From the NCBI RefSeq assembly GCF_029603155.1, contig NZ_JAPMUA010000005.1, positions 256,337-320,336 of the forward strand: a stretch of 64,000 bases of DNA. The letters run 5' to 3'. Below the pieces are notes generated by a model that saw nothing but the letters and a program-made list of their open reading frames with translations, had not been told where the DNA came from and searched no databases. The position numbers and the translations under genes were made by a program. The stretch is from Galbibacter pacificus. Its GTDB lineage: Bacteria > Bacteroidota > Bacteroidia > Flavobacteriales > Flavobacteriaceae. The first letter of the stretch is position 1; each line of letters starts with the position of its first letter. Shown here in pieces: positions 1 to 8,433 of the stretch.

Positions 1-1
1 T

Positions 2-1705
2 GGAGGAAGTGCGTATTTGGGGACCACCTCTAAAAACAAGCGTTTTACAACTTTAAGCGGTGTTAGGTACAGGAACAACAGCCTTTTGGTTAATAGCAAA
101 GACACCGAAACCAATTACAACCCTATATTTGCCGATGCGCAAACTTTTTTAACCTACAGGCTGTCGGGGAAGTTCCAGCTTCATTTCCTTGGAAATTTAT
201 CGTTAAACGAATATGATTATCAGCCAGAAACCCGACAAACCACTTTTGGCACCATAGACGACCCGGTTTCGGTCAGGGTTGATTACAGGGGAAATGAAGA
301 AGACAGCTATAAAACGACTTTTGGAGCCTTAAAGGGGGTTTATCAGGTTAATCAAAATACATCGTTAAAATTTATTGGTTCTTTATATCATACCAAGGAA
401 AAGGAATATTACAATATTGCAGGCCGTTATAGCATGGGGGAAATAGACACTGTCATGGGCGGACTGGTTGAAGAATACCAAAACATTGGCCGACAATATG
501 AATATGCCAACAACAAACTAAATGCTACCATTTTTAATATACAGCATAAAGGGTTTTACGAAAAAGAGAACACCACCATAGAATGGGGCATAAAATATAC
601 TTTAGAGAATTTTAAGGACCATTTGAAAGAGTACGAAACCGTGGATACCGTAACAGTAGACACCGTTGACTTAAACTCCCCGTACAACTGGAACATTCCG
701 CCATTGCATGCCCTAAAAGCCGATAATAATGTAACCAACAACAGACTTATGGGGTTTATGCAATGGAGCAGGTATGTTTTTTTGGGAGAAAACAAGGTAT
801 GGCTCAATGCTGGAATAAGAGGGCACTTTTGGAATGTCTCCGGAGACAGTATCGACTCAAACTCTCAATTTGTGGTAAGCCCCAGAATGCAGGTTGCCAT
901 AAAACCAAACTGGAAAAAGGACATGCTTTTCCGTCTGGCCGGGGGGCTTTACCAACAACCCCCATTTTATAGGGAAATGCGTGATAGCACCGGGCATGTT
1001 AACCCTTTTGTAAAAGCACAAAAATCATATCATATTGTATTGGGGCACGATTACAGCTTTAAGCTTTGGGACCGTCCTTTTAAACTAACTTCGGAAGCGT
1101 ATTATAAATATTTAAATGATGTAAACCCCTACACGCTCGAAAATGTGCGCATTCGGTATGAAGCAGCAAACAATGCCGTGGCTTATGCTTATGGATTGGA
1201 TTTTAGGCTGAACGGCGAGTTTGTTCCCGGTACCCAATCGTGGTTTAGCTTTGGCTACTTAAAAACCGAGGAAAACATAGACAACCGCGGTTATATTCCA
1301 AGGCCAACGGACCAGCGCCTAAAATTTGCAGTACTTTTCCAAGATTATATACCAAGTATCCCCAATGTAAAACTGTACCTAAACGGAGTGTACAATACTG
1401 GGCTGCCCGGTGGAAGCCCCGATTATGCCGACCCGTACGATTACCAATTGCGACTTCCCGATTACAAAAGAATGGACGTTGGCATTAATTATATATTGCT
1501 AGACCGTAAACAAAAAGTTAAAAACAGCAATTGGAACAATAAATTTGAAGAAATTCATGTGGGCTTCGAGATTTTCAATATTTTTGATGTCCAAAACTCG
1601 ATTACCAATACATGGGTAGACGATTATTACACCAATACACAATACGCCATACCAAACTACATGACCGGAAGGATTTTTAATATTAAGGCCGGATTAAAAT
1701 TTTAA
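2..1705 (+). CDS. TonB-dependent receptor, C-terminal beta-barrel part (5' end outside the window)
   Basis: This is the barrel region of an outer-membrane receptor that imports a ligand using TonB energy. The reading frame is open from base 2, so the gene begins before the window. A TTG at 17 is not a credible start because no signal peptide, carboxypeptidase-like domain or plug follows it. About 568 residues of alternating aromatic/polar strands are visible. Near the end there is the FNIFD-type pattern usual in the last strands of these receptors, and the chain ends in Phe, the usual signal for barrel insertion. Small proline-rich loops (GLPGGSPDYADPYDY) suggest a siderophore or small-ligand receptor rather than SusC, and no SusD follows. 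The ligand is unknown. Confidence 0.85.
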   Translation, partial: GGSAYLGTTSKNKRFTTLSGVRYRNNSLLVNSKDTETNYNPIFADAQTFLTYRLSGKFQLHFLGNLSLNEYDYQPETRQTTFGTIDDPVSVRVDYRGNEEDSYKTTFGALKGVYQVNQNTSLKFIGSLYHTKEKEYYNIAGRYSMGEIDTVMGGLVEEYQNIGRQYEYANNKLNATIFNIQHKGFYEKENTTIEWGIKYTLENFKDHLKEYETVDTVTVDTVDLNSPYNWNIPPLHALKADNNVTNNRLMGFMQWSRYVFLGENKVWLNAGIRGHFWNVSGDSIDSNSQFVVSPRMQVAIKPNWKKDMLFRLAGGLYQQPPFYREMRDSTGHVNPFVKAQKSYHIVLGHDYSFKLWDRPFKLTSEAYYKYLNDVNPYTLENVRIRYEAANNAVAYAYGLDFRLNGEFVPGTQSWFSFGYLKTEENIDNRGYIPRPTDQRLKFAVLFQDYIPSIPNVKLYLNGVYNTGLPGGSPDYADPYDYQLRLPDYKRMDVGINYILLDRKQKVKNSNWNNKFEEIHVGFEIFNIFDVQNSITNTWVDDYYTNTQYAIPNYMTGRIFNIKAGLKF

Positions 1706-1776
1706 CCAGCTATTCATTTAATTAGAAATTAATAAAACAAATACAGCAAAACAGGATTCTGTGAAATAGCATTTTA

Positions 1777-2406
1777 ATGAAAAAACATATATTTTTAATT
1801 GTATTGATGATGAGTGCCCTTGGTTTTGGCCAAAAAACCATTTATCAAAGCGAATCTTTTAAAGAACTTAGCAAAGACCATAAAACCGTGGCCATTGTTC
1901 CTTTTGAAGCCCGGCTGGAACTGGACAATAAAAACTTGACCGCGGAACAATTAAAAAAACTTCAGGAAAAGGAAGGCTACGAAGCACAAAATGCATTGGA
2001 AAGCTATTTTTTAAAAAGACACAAACGAAAAGATTACCGTATTGAATTTCAGGATATAAAAAACACAAATGCCCTATTGGCAAAAGAAGGCATCGATTTA
2101 CTGAACCTCGATATATATACCACTCAGGATTTGTGCAAAATTTTAGGGGTCGATGCGCTTATTTCGGGCGACCTAACCTTAAACGCATTAATTTCAGAAG
2201 GCGTCTCTACCGATTTTGACTTCATGTCCTTTATCTCCGGTACTTCAGATTATGGGCGGATTGCCATTAAATTAAGTGATGGCGCCACCGGAAAACTTCT
2301 TTGGAAATACGAAAAGGTAATTACACGTAAATCGGGGAAAAACACCTACGACATTATTGAAGCCATGATGCGCAAGTCTACACGGAAGTTTCCTTATGAT
2401 AAGTAA
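1777..2406 (+). CDS. secreted hypothetical protein, CsgG/TolB-N-like fold suspected
   Basis: A 209-residue protein with a clear signal peptide (about residues 1-19, ending FGFGQ-like) is predicted to be periplasmic. It starts 71 bp after the TonB receptor on the same strand and may be cotranscribed. The mature N-terminus (KTVAIVPFEARL, about 36-47) and a later segment (KILGVDALISGDLTL, about 121-135) resemble the alternating core strands of CsgG/LpoB/TolB-N-like domains, which start with 'vaVlpF' and contain 'lGvDavisG'. No lipobox is present. The fold assignment is inference from pattern only and no function can be given. Confidence 0.7.
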   Translation: MKKHIFLIVLMMSALGFGQKTIYQSESFKELSKDHKTVAIVPFEARLELDNKNLTAEQLKKLQEKEGYEAQNALESYFLKRHKRKDYRIEFQDIKNTNALLAKEGIDLLNLDIYTTQDLCKILGVDALISGDLTLNALISEGVSTDFDFMSFISGTSDYGRIAIKLSDGATGKLLWKYEKVITRKSGKNTYDIIEAMMRKSTRKFPYDK

Positions 2407-2410
2407 ATAG

Positions 2411-2800
2411 CTATTCGTCCTTGCTGCATTGGTTGCAATAACCAGAAATAAAACCATTAAAATTTACAGATTGGTAACCTTTGGGCAGTTTAACGTCAAT
2501 TTCATTAGGCAGGCATTCTACTTTTCCGCAGTTTAGACACCGAAAATGAAAATGACTGTGCAGGTGCTTCTTTTCGCCACAGTTAATGCAATAGGCATAA
2601 TACTGTTTTCCGTCGTCTCCCAATATTTTATGCACAATCCCGTCGTCATAAAAACTGTTGAGCACCCGGTATATGGTTGCCCTGTCTATTACATTACCAA
2701 TTTCTTCTTGTATAATGTCCTTGTTTACCGCCGTTGAAGCATTTTTTATGGTTTCCAGTATTAACTCCTTTGCCTTTGTATTTCTTTTGTTCTTCACCAT
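2411..2800 (-). CDS. Fur-family metal-responsive transcriptional regulator
   Basis: A small winged-helix repressor of the Fur/Zur/PerR family. The DNA-binding half contains the family helix IDRATIYRVLNSF. The C-terminal half has a histidine-rich metal site (HLHSHFHFRC) and two CxxC pairs (CLNC and CNQC) that would form the structural zinc site. An additional CINC pair precedes the His cluster. The frame also has an ATG at 2833 overlapping moaE. I prefer the ATG at 2800, which is preceded at 10 bp by AAGGAG and avoids the overlap. It is last in a moeA-moaE-fur operon. The metal sensed (iron, zinc or peroxide via iron) cannot be told from sequence alone. Confidence 0.88.
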   Translation of the reverse strand: MVKNKRNTKAKELILETIKNASTAVNKDIIQEEIGNVIDRATIYRVLNSFYDDGIVHKILGDDGKQYYAYCINCGEKKHLHSHFHFRCLNCGKVECLPNEIDVKLPKGYQSVNFNGFISGYCNQCSKDE

Positions 2801-2814
2801 TGTATCCAATCTCC

Positions 2815-3258
2815 TTAACTGTTTTTTTTCCATTGATGGGTTTTGTCCTCAAAGATTTCCTTTCCAAAGATAGGAACCTGTTCTTTTATCATATTTACAA
2901 TGGCTTCGGTAGCAGCATAGACTTCCTTTCTCCTTTCAGCCGAAACAAATACAAAAAAACAAATTTCGCCTACATTTACTTTGCCCAGGCTATGGTATGT
3001 GTGCATACAGGTTAAATTAAACCTCTTAAAAGCCTCCTCCCTGATTTCGTGTAATTTCTCTTCGGCCATTTTCCTATAGCATGAATATTCAATGGCCGAA
3101 ACTTTTTTTTCTTCAATAACATCGGCACGTACCTGCCCCAAAAAAATATTGTGCGCGCCAATACCGTGTTTTGATTGATGCTTGGCTATTGAATTGGCTA
3201 TAAATTCTGGAGAAATTGCCCCTTCCATAAAGACCGTTTTCTTTTTATGAACTGTCAT
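2815..3258 (-). CDS. moaE: molybdopterin synthase catalytic subunit MoaE
   Basis: The large subunit of molybdopterin synthase. With thiocarboxylated MoaD it inserts the dithiolene sulfurs into cyclic pyranopterin monophosphate. The 147-residue length and the family features fit: the GAHNIFLGQVR segment near residue 33, the YSCYRKMAEE segment and the C-terminal VPIFGKEIFED-W block containing the conserved lysine. It lies 28 bp downstream of moeA. No moaD, moaC or moaA is next to it, so its partner must be encoded elsewhere in the genome. Confidence 0.93.
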   Translation of the reverse strand: MTVHKKKTVFMEGAISPEFIANSIAKHQSKHGIGAHNIFLGQVRADVIEEKKVSAIEYSCYRKMAEEKLHEIREEAFKRFNLTCMHTYHSLGKVNVGEICFFVFVSAERRKEVYAATEAIVNMIKEQVPIFGKEIFEDKTHQWKKNS

Positions 3259-3286
3259 TAAATTAATTTTATTTGAAAATATAAAT

Positions 3287-4456
3287 TTACTGAAGAATAT
3301 CCAGATAAAGAACTTCTTTGCCTTTTTCTATGCAAGCGGTATCTGCTGGAACATACACCAAAACATCTGTTTTTATTAAGCTAACCAGCATGGAAGAACT
3401 TTGGTTTTTATGTATCTCTATACCGTCAACAGTTTTGTTTCCACGCAAAAAAAGCGATTTTCCGTTGGAATTTTCTATACTTTCCTTTAAAACAGCCTTT
3501 TTAAACCCTCTTTCTTTGCAATTCATTGCCTTTTGTATGGCCGCAACCACATATACCTGAAAATTAATAAAACAAGCGGCAGGATTGCCCGGAAGCCCAA
3601 AAAGAATGGTTTTTTCTTTGGTGCCGAAATAAATAGGCTTTCCTGGTTTTTGGTTTATTTTATAAAAATGTTGCATTACTCCCAATGTTTCAAATGCCCG
3701 TTCCATTAAATCGTAATCTCCCACCGAAACTCCTCCGGAAGCTATCAATATATCGTAATTTTCAATAGCTTCTTTTAACTTATGCAGCGTATCGTCCATT
3801 TCATCAGAAACATAAAAACACCGAATGGTTTTTATCCCCAATTTTCTTAGTAACAATTGAAGCATTATGGAATTACTGTCATAAATTTTACCTTCCTCAA
3901 GCTTATCGCCGGGCGGCTGAACCTCGTTTCCGGTTATTAGCAAGGCTACATCTGGGCGTTTGTACACTTTTACCCTGTCAAGCCCCAAAGCGGCCGCATA
4001 TGCCAGTGCCGAGCTATTAAGCAAGGTATTTTTTGGTATGGCCAGGTCTCCTTTTTTTACCTGTTCGCCCGCAAGCTTGATATTGGTTTTACCGGTATAT
4101 GGCCTGGCTTGTTTTATATATCCGTTTTTTTCAACTACATGTTCCGCCATCAGTACGGCATCGGCCGAAAATGGAACTTTTGCACCAGTATAAATACGCA
4201 CGGCCTCTCCTTCTTTTAAAATTATATCACTTATATCCCCTGCTTGGACACAGCCTACAATTTTATAGTTTTCTTCTGATGTAAGCTTGACCGCAAAACC
4301 ATCCATAGCCGATTGTTGAAAAGGCGGCAGCGAAATAGGCGCATGAACATCTTCGGCCAGCACATGTCCTTCTGCATTTATAATTGATGCTTCTGTTATT
4401 GTAGCTGCAATACTTTGTTGAAATACAATCTGAAGCGCTTCATATACGGAAATCAT
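3287..4456 (-). CDS. moeA: molybdopterin molybdotransferase MoeA
   Basis: Inserts molybdate into adenylylated molybdopterin in the last step of molybdenum cofactor synthesis. The 389 residues follow the MoeA plan: the N-terminal domain with PPFQQSAMDGFAV (about 44-56), the MogA-like domain with TGNEVQPPG (175-183), SGGVSVGDYD (240-249) and GLPGNPAACF (287-296), and a C-terminal beta domain. It is the first gene of the moeA-moaE-fur operon and diverges from the porin gene at 4650. A perfect palindrome lies 60 bp upstream of its start. Confidence 0.95.
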   Translation of the reverse strand: MISVYEALQIVFQQSIAATITEASIINAEGHVLAEDVHAPISLPPFQQSAMDGFAVKLTSEENYKIVGCVQAGDISDIILKEGEAVRIYTGAKVPFSADAVLMAEHVVEKNGYIKQARPYTGKTNIKLAGEQVKKGDLAIPKNTLLNSSALAYAAALGLDRVKVYKRPDVALLITGNEVQPPGDKLEEGKIYDSNSIMLQLLLRKLGIKTIRCFYVSDEMDDTLHKLKEAIENYDILIASGGVSVGDYDLMERAFETLGVMQHFYKINQKPGKPIYFGTKEKTILFGLPGNPAACFINFQVYVVAAIQKAMNCKERGFKKAVLKESIENSNGKSLFLRGNKTVDGIEIHKNQSSSMLVSLIKTDVLVYVPADTACIEKGKEVLYLDILQ

Positions 4457-4515
4457 TTATCTTTAATAAATTATTACATCAAAAATAGGTATAAATTTCA
4501 TTTTAAAGAATAAAT

Positions 4516-4537
4516 AATTAAGTATTAATACTTAATT
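4516..4537. promoter_or_regulatory. perfect 22-bp palindrome between moeA and the porin gene
   Basis: The half-site AATTAAGTATT is followed directly by its exact reverse complement with no spacer. It sits 59 bp upstream of moeA and 112 bp upstream of the porin start. A -7-like TATTTTTG for the porin direction lies at 4553-4560. Position and symmetry suggest a dimeric repressor or activator site serving the divergent genes. The sequence is AT-rich, so part of the symmetry could be chance. Confidence 0.5.
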
Positions 4538-4649
4538 TTGTTCACGAATACTTATTTTTGATTTAAAAAGCACGATTTAAACTGTCATATTTTTTAAATT
4601 ACTACCTATGAAGAAGCTACCTCAACTAACATAAAAAGAAAATAAACCA

Positions 4650-5915
4650 ATGAAAAAATTAACCACTACCCTATTTTTAACATTTTGCTTTATACAACTT
4701 ACTCATAGCCAAACATTCGACCTTTCGGCAGACCTCCGTCCAAGATTTGAGTACCGACATGGATACGGCTCTCTTTTTCCCGATGATACAGACCCAGCGG
4801 CCTTTGTTACACAACGCTCAAGGCTTAATTTTAATTATACTGATGAAAAACTAAAACTGATGCTGAGCGTCCAAGATGTAAGCACATGGGGCGATACCCG
4901 GCAAACTTCACCAGTAGACGGAAACGATTCGTTTTCATTATTTCAGGCTTGGGCAGAACTAAGCATTACTGAAAATTGGGCCATTAAGGCAGGACGGCAA
5001 AGTATTGCTTATGACAACGAGCGTATTTTTGGGGCCCTAGACTGGGCCATGCAAGGCAGGTTTCATGATGCAGCACTTATTAAATACCGAAACGATGGTT
5101 TTATGGCCGATGCAGGTTTTGCCTTCAGCCAAACAGAAATATCCAATGAAGGTACCGCATATGATGTTCCGGGCTTTTTTACCTATAAGACCATGCAATA
5201 CCTTTATGCACAAAAAAGTTGGGAGAAAGCATCGGCCAGTCTTTTGTTTTTGAATACCGGGTTTCAAAATTTTGATGAAGACGATGAGGCCGATGGCGTT
5301 TATTACACCCAAACGTTAGGTTCTTATTTTAAGTTTCCTGTTTCCGTAATCGGTATTTCGGGGAGTTTTTACTATCAATTTGGCAAGGCATATCCCGTAA
5401 ATGTTGATTTAAGTGCCTACGAATTCATGCTTGAAGCAAGCTACAAACCTGTAAACACATTGTTTGCACTGGGCTTTGAAGCCATGAGCGGATCGGATCA
5501 AGGTGGGAGCGACAATAATTCTTTTTTCCCGCTTTACGGTACCAATCATGCTTATAATGGATTTATGGATTATTTTTATGTTGGCAACTATGCCAATAGT
5601 GCCGGTTTGAACGATCTTTATGGAAAAGTGGTCTGGAAAACAGGAGAAAAATCAGATTTACTTGTTTCTGCACATTATTTTGGTGCCAATGGCGACCTTG
5701 CCAATGATGCCGATGCTTATTTGGGCACGGAAATAGACTTGCAATTTACCCAAAAACTCATGAAGTTTGCTACCCTTAAAGTAGGCTACTCGCATATGTT
5801 TGCCTCAGAAAGTATGAGCTTGATTAAAGACGGGAGGCCAAACGACAATTCCAACAATTGGGCCTGGGCCATGTTGGTAATCAACCCGACGCTTTTTACG
5901 CATACCATAAAATAA
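4650..5915 (+). CDS. outer-membrane porin-like beta-barrel (alginate-export family type)
   Basis: A 421-residue outer-membrane protein with a 21-residue signal peptide (ending LTHSQ). The mature start (LSADLRPRFEYRHGYG) and the segments ITENWAIKAGRQSIAYDNERIFGALDWAMQGRFHDA are typical of the alginate_export/AlgE-like porin family, which forms a single-chain channel for small anionic solutes. Strands alternate to the C-terminus, which lacks a terminal Phe (HTIK). The substrate is unknown and alginate should not be assumed. It is monocistronic and divergent from the moeA operon. An eight-codon open frame at 4608-4634 just upstream (MKKLPQLT) begins like the gene itself but is probably incidental. 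Confidence 0.8.
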   Translation: MKKLTTTLFLTFCFIQLTHSQTFDLSADLRPRFEYRHGYGSLFPDDTDPAAFVTQRSRLNFNYTDEKLKLMLSVQDVSTWGDTRQTSPVDGNDSFSLFQAWAELSITENWAIKAGRQSIAYDNERIFGALDWAMQGRFHDAALIKYRNDGFMADAGFAFSQTEISNEGTAYDVPGFFTYKTMQYLYAQKSWEKASASLLFLNTGFQNFDEDDEADGVYYTQTLGSYFKFPVSVIGISGSFYYQFGKAYPVNVDLSAYEFMLEASYKPVNTLFALGFEAMSGSDQGGSDNNSFFPLYGTNHAYNGFMDYFYVGNYANSAGLNDLYGKVVWKTGEKSDLLVSAHYFGANGDLANDADAYLGTEIDLQFTQKLMKFATLKVGYSHMFASESMSLIKDGRPNDNSNNWAWAMLVINPTLFTHTIK

Positions 5916-5919
5916 ATGC

Positions 5920-6174
5920 CTAAACATTAACTATTTTTGTCAACACATAGCCGTTATCAACATTGCCGGTAATAGTGTCCAGCATATTATTTTCCAAGCT
6001 GTTGGCAAATACATTGTCTTGTTTGTTGGATGTATCTGGATTTATGTGGTGCACGTTTGTACTATAGCCCGAACTCGTTAAATCTTCCGGAAAAGCAGAT
6101 AATGTTGCCGGCATGAGTACCAATGTACCCATGCCAACCATACTTTTTTTTATAAATTTCTTTCTGCCCGCCTT
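5920..6174 (-). CDS. short secreted-type frame, possibly decayed Tat-signal gene
   Basis: The minus-strand frame is open from a stop at 6175-6177 to 5920. Read without regard to a start codon it begins KAGRKKFIKKSMVGMG and continues as a hydrophobic stretch ending ATLSAF, which is the layout of a twin-arginine-like export signal. The only ATG (6139-6141) lies after the basic region, so the expected start is missing. The remaining 50 or so residues are polar (HHINPDTSNKQDN) and match no family I know. It follows the LytTR regulator by 44 bp on the same strand. Either this is the remnant of a longer exported protein that lost its start, or a genuine small protein starting at 6141. Confidence 0.4.
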   Translation of the reverse strand, partial: KAGRKKFIKKSMVGMGTLVLMPATLSAFPEDLTSSGYSTNVHHINPDTSNKQDNVFANSLENNMLDTITGNVDNGYVLTKIVNV

Positions 6175-6185
6175 TTATGCTTTTT

Positions 6186-6914
6186 CTATTTAATTCCCAA
6201 CCTATCAAAAAAATCTTCCTTATAACTATCGCCAATGGGAATCCTCATATCGTCAATTACTACTTTATTTTTCTGTATTGTTTTTATATAGTGCACATTA
6301 ATGGCAAAAGACCTGTGTATCCTTACAAAATCCCTGTCGGGCAATTTGCTCAATAAATCTTTAAAGCTCATCAGGGTAAGAATGGGTTTGTTGGTACCCA
6401 GAATATGGACCTTTAAATAATCTTTTAGCCCTTGAATATATTTAATTTCTTCAATATTTACTTTTATATTTTCGTAATCTGCTTTAATGAAAATAAAATT
6501 TTCTGCCTTCTTTTCTTCTCCTGTAGAGGGAAACACATTGGTTGTCATTGATAAACTTCTATTTGTTATAATTTCTTTTGCCCTTGATACAGCTTTTATA
6601 AACCGATGATAGGGTATTGGTTTTACCAAATAATCTACTGCATTGAGTTCAAATCCTTCAACTGCATATTGGGAGTATGCCGTTGTGAAAATAAACAGCG
6701 GTTTATTGTCTAATGAATTTATAAAGTCAATTCCGTTAATCTGGGGCATTTCGATGTCGGAAAAAATAAGATCGACCTTCTTTTCCTTTATAATCGAAAT
6801 GGAATCTAGGGCATTTGTATAAATACCAACGAGCTCGATAAAATCTATTTTGCTACAATATTCCTTAATAAGGTCTATCGCCAATGGTTCATCATCAATT
6901 ATTATACATTTCAT
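6186..6914 (-). CDS. LytTR-family response regulator
   Basis: A two-component regulator with an N-terminal receiver and a C-terminal LytTR DNA-binding domain. In the longer frame starting at 6923 the receiver carries the acidic pair at 10-11, the phosphoacceptor Asp at about 56 (LIFSDIEMP) and the conserved Lys at about 101 (YLVKPI). The LytTR domain covers about 145-245, with the DYLKVHI and FVRIHRSFAIN signatures. I prefer the ATG at 6914 (MKCIIIDDEP) to that at 6923. It overlaps the 3' end of the histidine kinase gene, so the two are translationally coupled, and it is the last clear gene of the kelch-DUF4907-kinase operon. Confidence 0.93.
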   Translation of the reverse strand: MKCIIIDDEPLAIDLIKEYCSKIDFIELVGIYTNALDSISIIKEKKVDLIFSDIEMPQINGIDFINSLDNKPLFIFTTAYSQYAVEGFELNAVDYLVKPIPYHRFIKAVSRAKEIITNRSLSMTTNVFPSTGEEKKAENFIFIKADYENIKVNIEEIKYIQGLKDYLKVHILGTNKPILTLMSFKDLLSKLPDRDFVRIHRSFAINVHYIKTIQKNKVVIDDMRIPIGDSYKEDFFDRLGIK

Positions 6915-8016
6915 TTTCAGCAATATAAATAGTTAAACTTATTGAATAATAATCCCCATCATTTTCAATTTTTAGTTCGTGCCTGCCCGGATATAGTAAT
7001 TTTAACCGGTTTTGAACATTTTGCAGTCCGATACCGGAACTGTCGGGCGATTTTTTAATTATCCCGATTTTGTTTTTTATAAAAAAGAAGACATTATCGT
7101 TATTAATGGTAATGTTTATTTTTACTTCTGTGTTCCCTTTATAATCTGTTCCATATTTAAAAGCATTTTCTATAAACGATATAAACAATAAGGGGCGTAT
7201 TACCTTTCCCTTAGCATCTCCGTATATATTTATGGTAACGCGTTCGTGGTTGGAGAGCCGCAACCGTTGCAGTTGTATATAATTGTGTATATAATTTAGT
7301 TCTTTTTCCAGGGAAACCATGTCTTTATTGGCCTCATAGATCATGTACCTCATCAATTCCGAAAGGTTTAAAATGGCTTCGGGCGTATCTGAGGATTTTT
7401 TTATAGATAAGGTATATACCGCGTTTAGCGAATTGAACAAAAAATGGGGGTTCAATTGGGTTTTTAAAAATTGTAATTCGGAATGTACCTTTTCGTGCTC
7501 TGTTTTTTCCCTGACGCGTTCGTTTTTATTCCATTCGACATACATCCTAATAATTGCCCCGATAATAAAATAAAACATCAAATTGATTGTTGGCCCGATA
7601 AGCATTCTAAATTTAAAATAGATATTTCCTGCTATGTCGTCTTTTGATAACTGCAAAGGAAAACCGTCAAGAGAATGGGCCCTAATAGACATTACCGAAT
7701 GGCGTCCGGGTATTGTTCCGGGAATTGGGAACTCCGGGGGCAAAAAAGTATCTACCAGATAGCTACAAACAAGGATTACAAAAACCGAAATCAGTACATA
7801 AATTAGTATTCTTTTTTTCAATAAAAAATAAGGCACCAATACATAATAGTTAAGGTAAAATAAGACAATGTTTACCAAAAACCTCGGGGATAAATTAGAA
7901 AACACATCAACAACGCCAGTACGGCTGTATGATTGAAAAAGCATTACCCCATATAGGCACGACCACACCAATATGTGCAGTATTATTTCTTTTTTTATGG
8001 ACTGCTTGTTTTCCAT
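6895..8016 (-). CDS. LytS-type membrane sensor histidine kinase
   Basis: A 373-residue kinase of the His_kinase (LytS/YehU-like) family. Four hydrophobic helices (about 10-28, 45-66, 70-89, 140-160) lie before a short coiled segment. The phosphoacceptor His191 sits in QLNPHFLFNSLNAVYTL, and the HATPase domain has IENAFKYG (N box) and GIGLQNVQNRL (G box). An extracytoplasmic loop of about 50 residues between helices 3 and 4 is the only obvious sensing surface, so the sensed signal may be relayed by a partner such as the neighbouring DUF4907 or kelch protein. It starts 14 bp after the DUF4907 gene. Confidence 0.93.
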   Translation of the reverse strand: MENKQSIKKEIILHILVWSCLYGVMLFQSYSRTGVVDVFSNLSPRFLVNIVLFYLNYYVLVPYFLLKKRILIYVLISVFVILVCSYLVDTFLPPEFPIPGTIPGRHSVMSIRAHSLDGFPLQLSKDDIAGNIYFKFRMLIGPTINLMFYFIIGAIIRMYVEWNKNERVREKTEHEKVHSELQFLKTQLNPHFLFNSLNAVYTLSIKKSSDTPEAILNLSELMRYMIYEANKDMVSLEKELNYIHNYIQLQRLRLSNHERVTINIYGDAKGKVIRPLLFISFIENAFKYGTDYKGNTEVKINITINNDNVFFFIKNKIGIIKKSPDSSGIGLQNVQNRLKLLYPGRHELKIENDGDYYSISLTIYIAENEMYNN

Positions 8017-8030
8017 ATAATCCTTCTAAT

Positions 8031-8354
8031 TTACCTAATTTTAATTTGCAAGCTGTCCAACACTTCTTTTTGGAGATAGGGTGCCTTTTTATTTTTTAAC
8101 CGGTTTACCACTAACGAAGCTGTTTTTTTTGCATCATCTTTTGACAAAAATGGTTGTTTTGCGGAAATTGCCGGGATATATTCCTGCCGTATCACTCTAG
8201 TGCCTTTATATGTAATTTCGTACCCATAACCACCATTTACATCGATGACAGTATATTTTAGCTTTTCCTCTTGTTTTTCGCTTAAAAAAAACCATCCGAA
8301 AATTAAAATACAAACACCTGCCAATATCATTATTTTTGTTTTGTCCCACTTCAT
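8031..8354 (-). CDS. DUF4907-family membrane-anchored protein
   Basis: A small protein with one N-terminal membrane helix (about residues 6-24 counted from the ATG at 8354) and a soluble extracytoplasmic domain. The domain (YTVIDVNGGYGYEITYKGTR, then RQEYIPAISAKQPFLSKDDAKKTASLVVNRL) fits DUF4907, a Bacteroidota family of unknown function. The frame extends upstream to an ATG at 8390, but the start at 8354 (MKWDKTK) places the helix where a signal anchor should be. It lies between the kelch lipoprotein and the LytS kinase on the same strand, which suggests a sensory or accessory role for that system. Confidence 0.8.
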   Translation of the reverse strand: MKWDKTKIMILAGVCILIFGWFFLSEKQEEKLKYTVIDVNGGYGYEITYKGTRVIRQEYIPAISAKQPFLSKDDAKKTASLVVNRLKNKKAPYLQKEVLDSLQIKIR

Positions 8355-8433
8355 ATAAAAAACCCATTTTTTTATAAGGGGGCTATCCACACCCCCTTTT
8401 AAAACTCAACAAACAAGCAAGTAACACCTTGCT

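Noticed and set aside
4608..4634. Mini-frame MKKLPQLT upstream of the porin gene
   Set aside because: Eight codons without a clear attenuator structure; most likely chance, so it is only mentioned in the porin entry.
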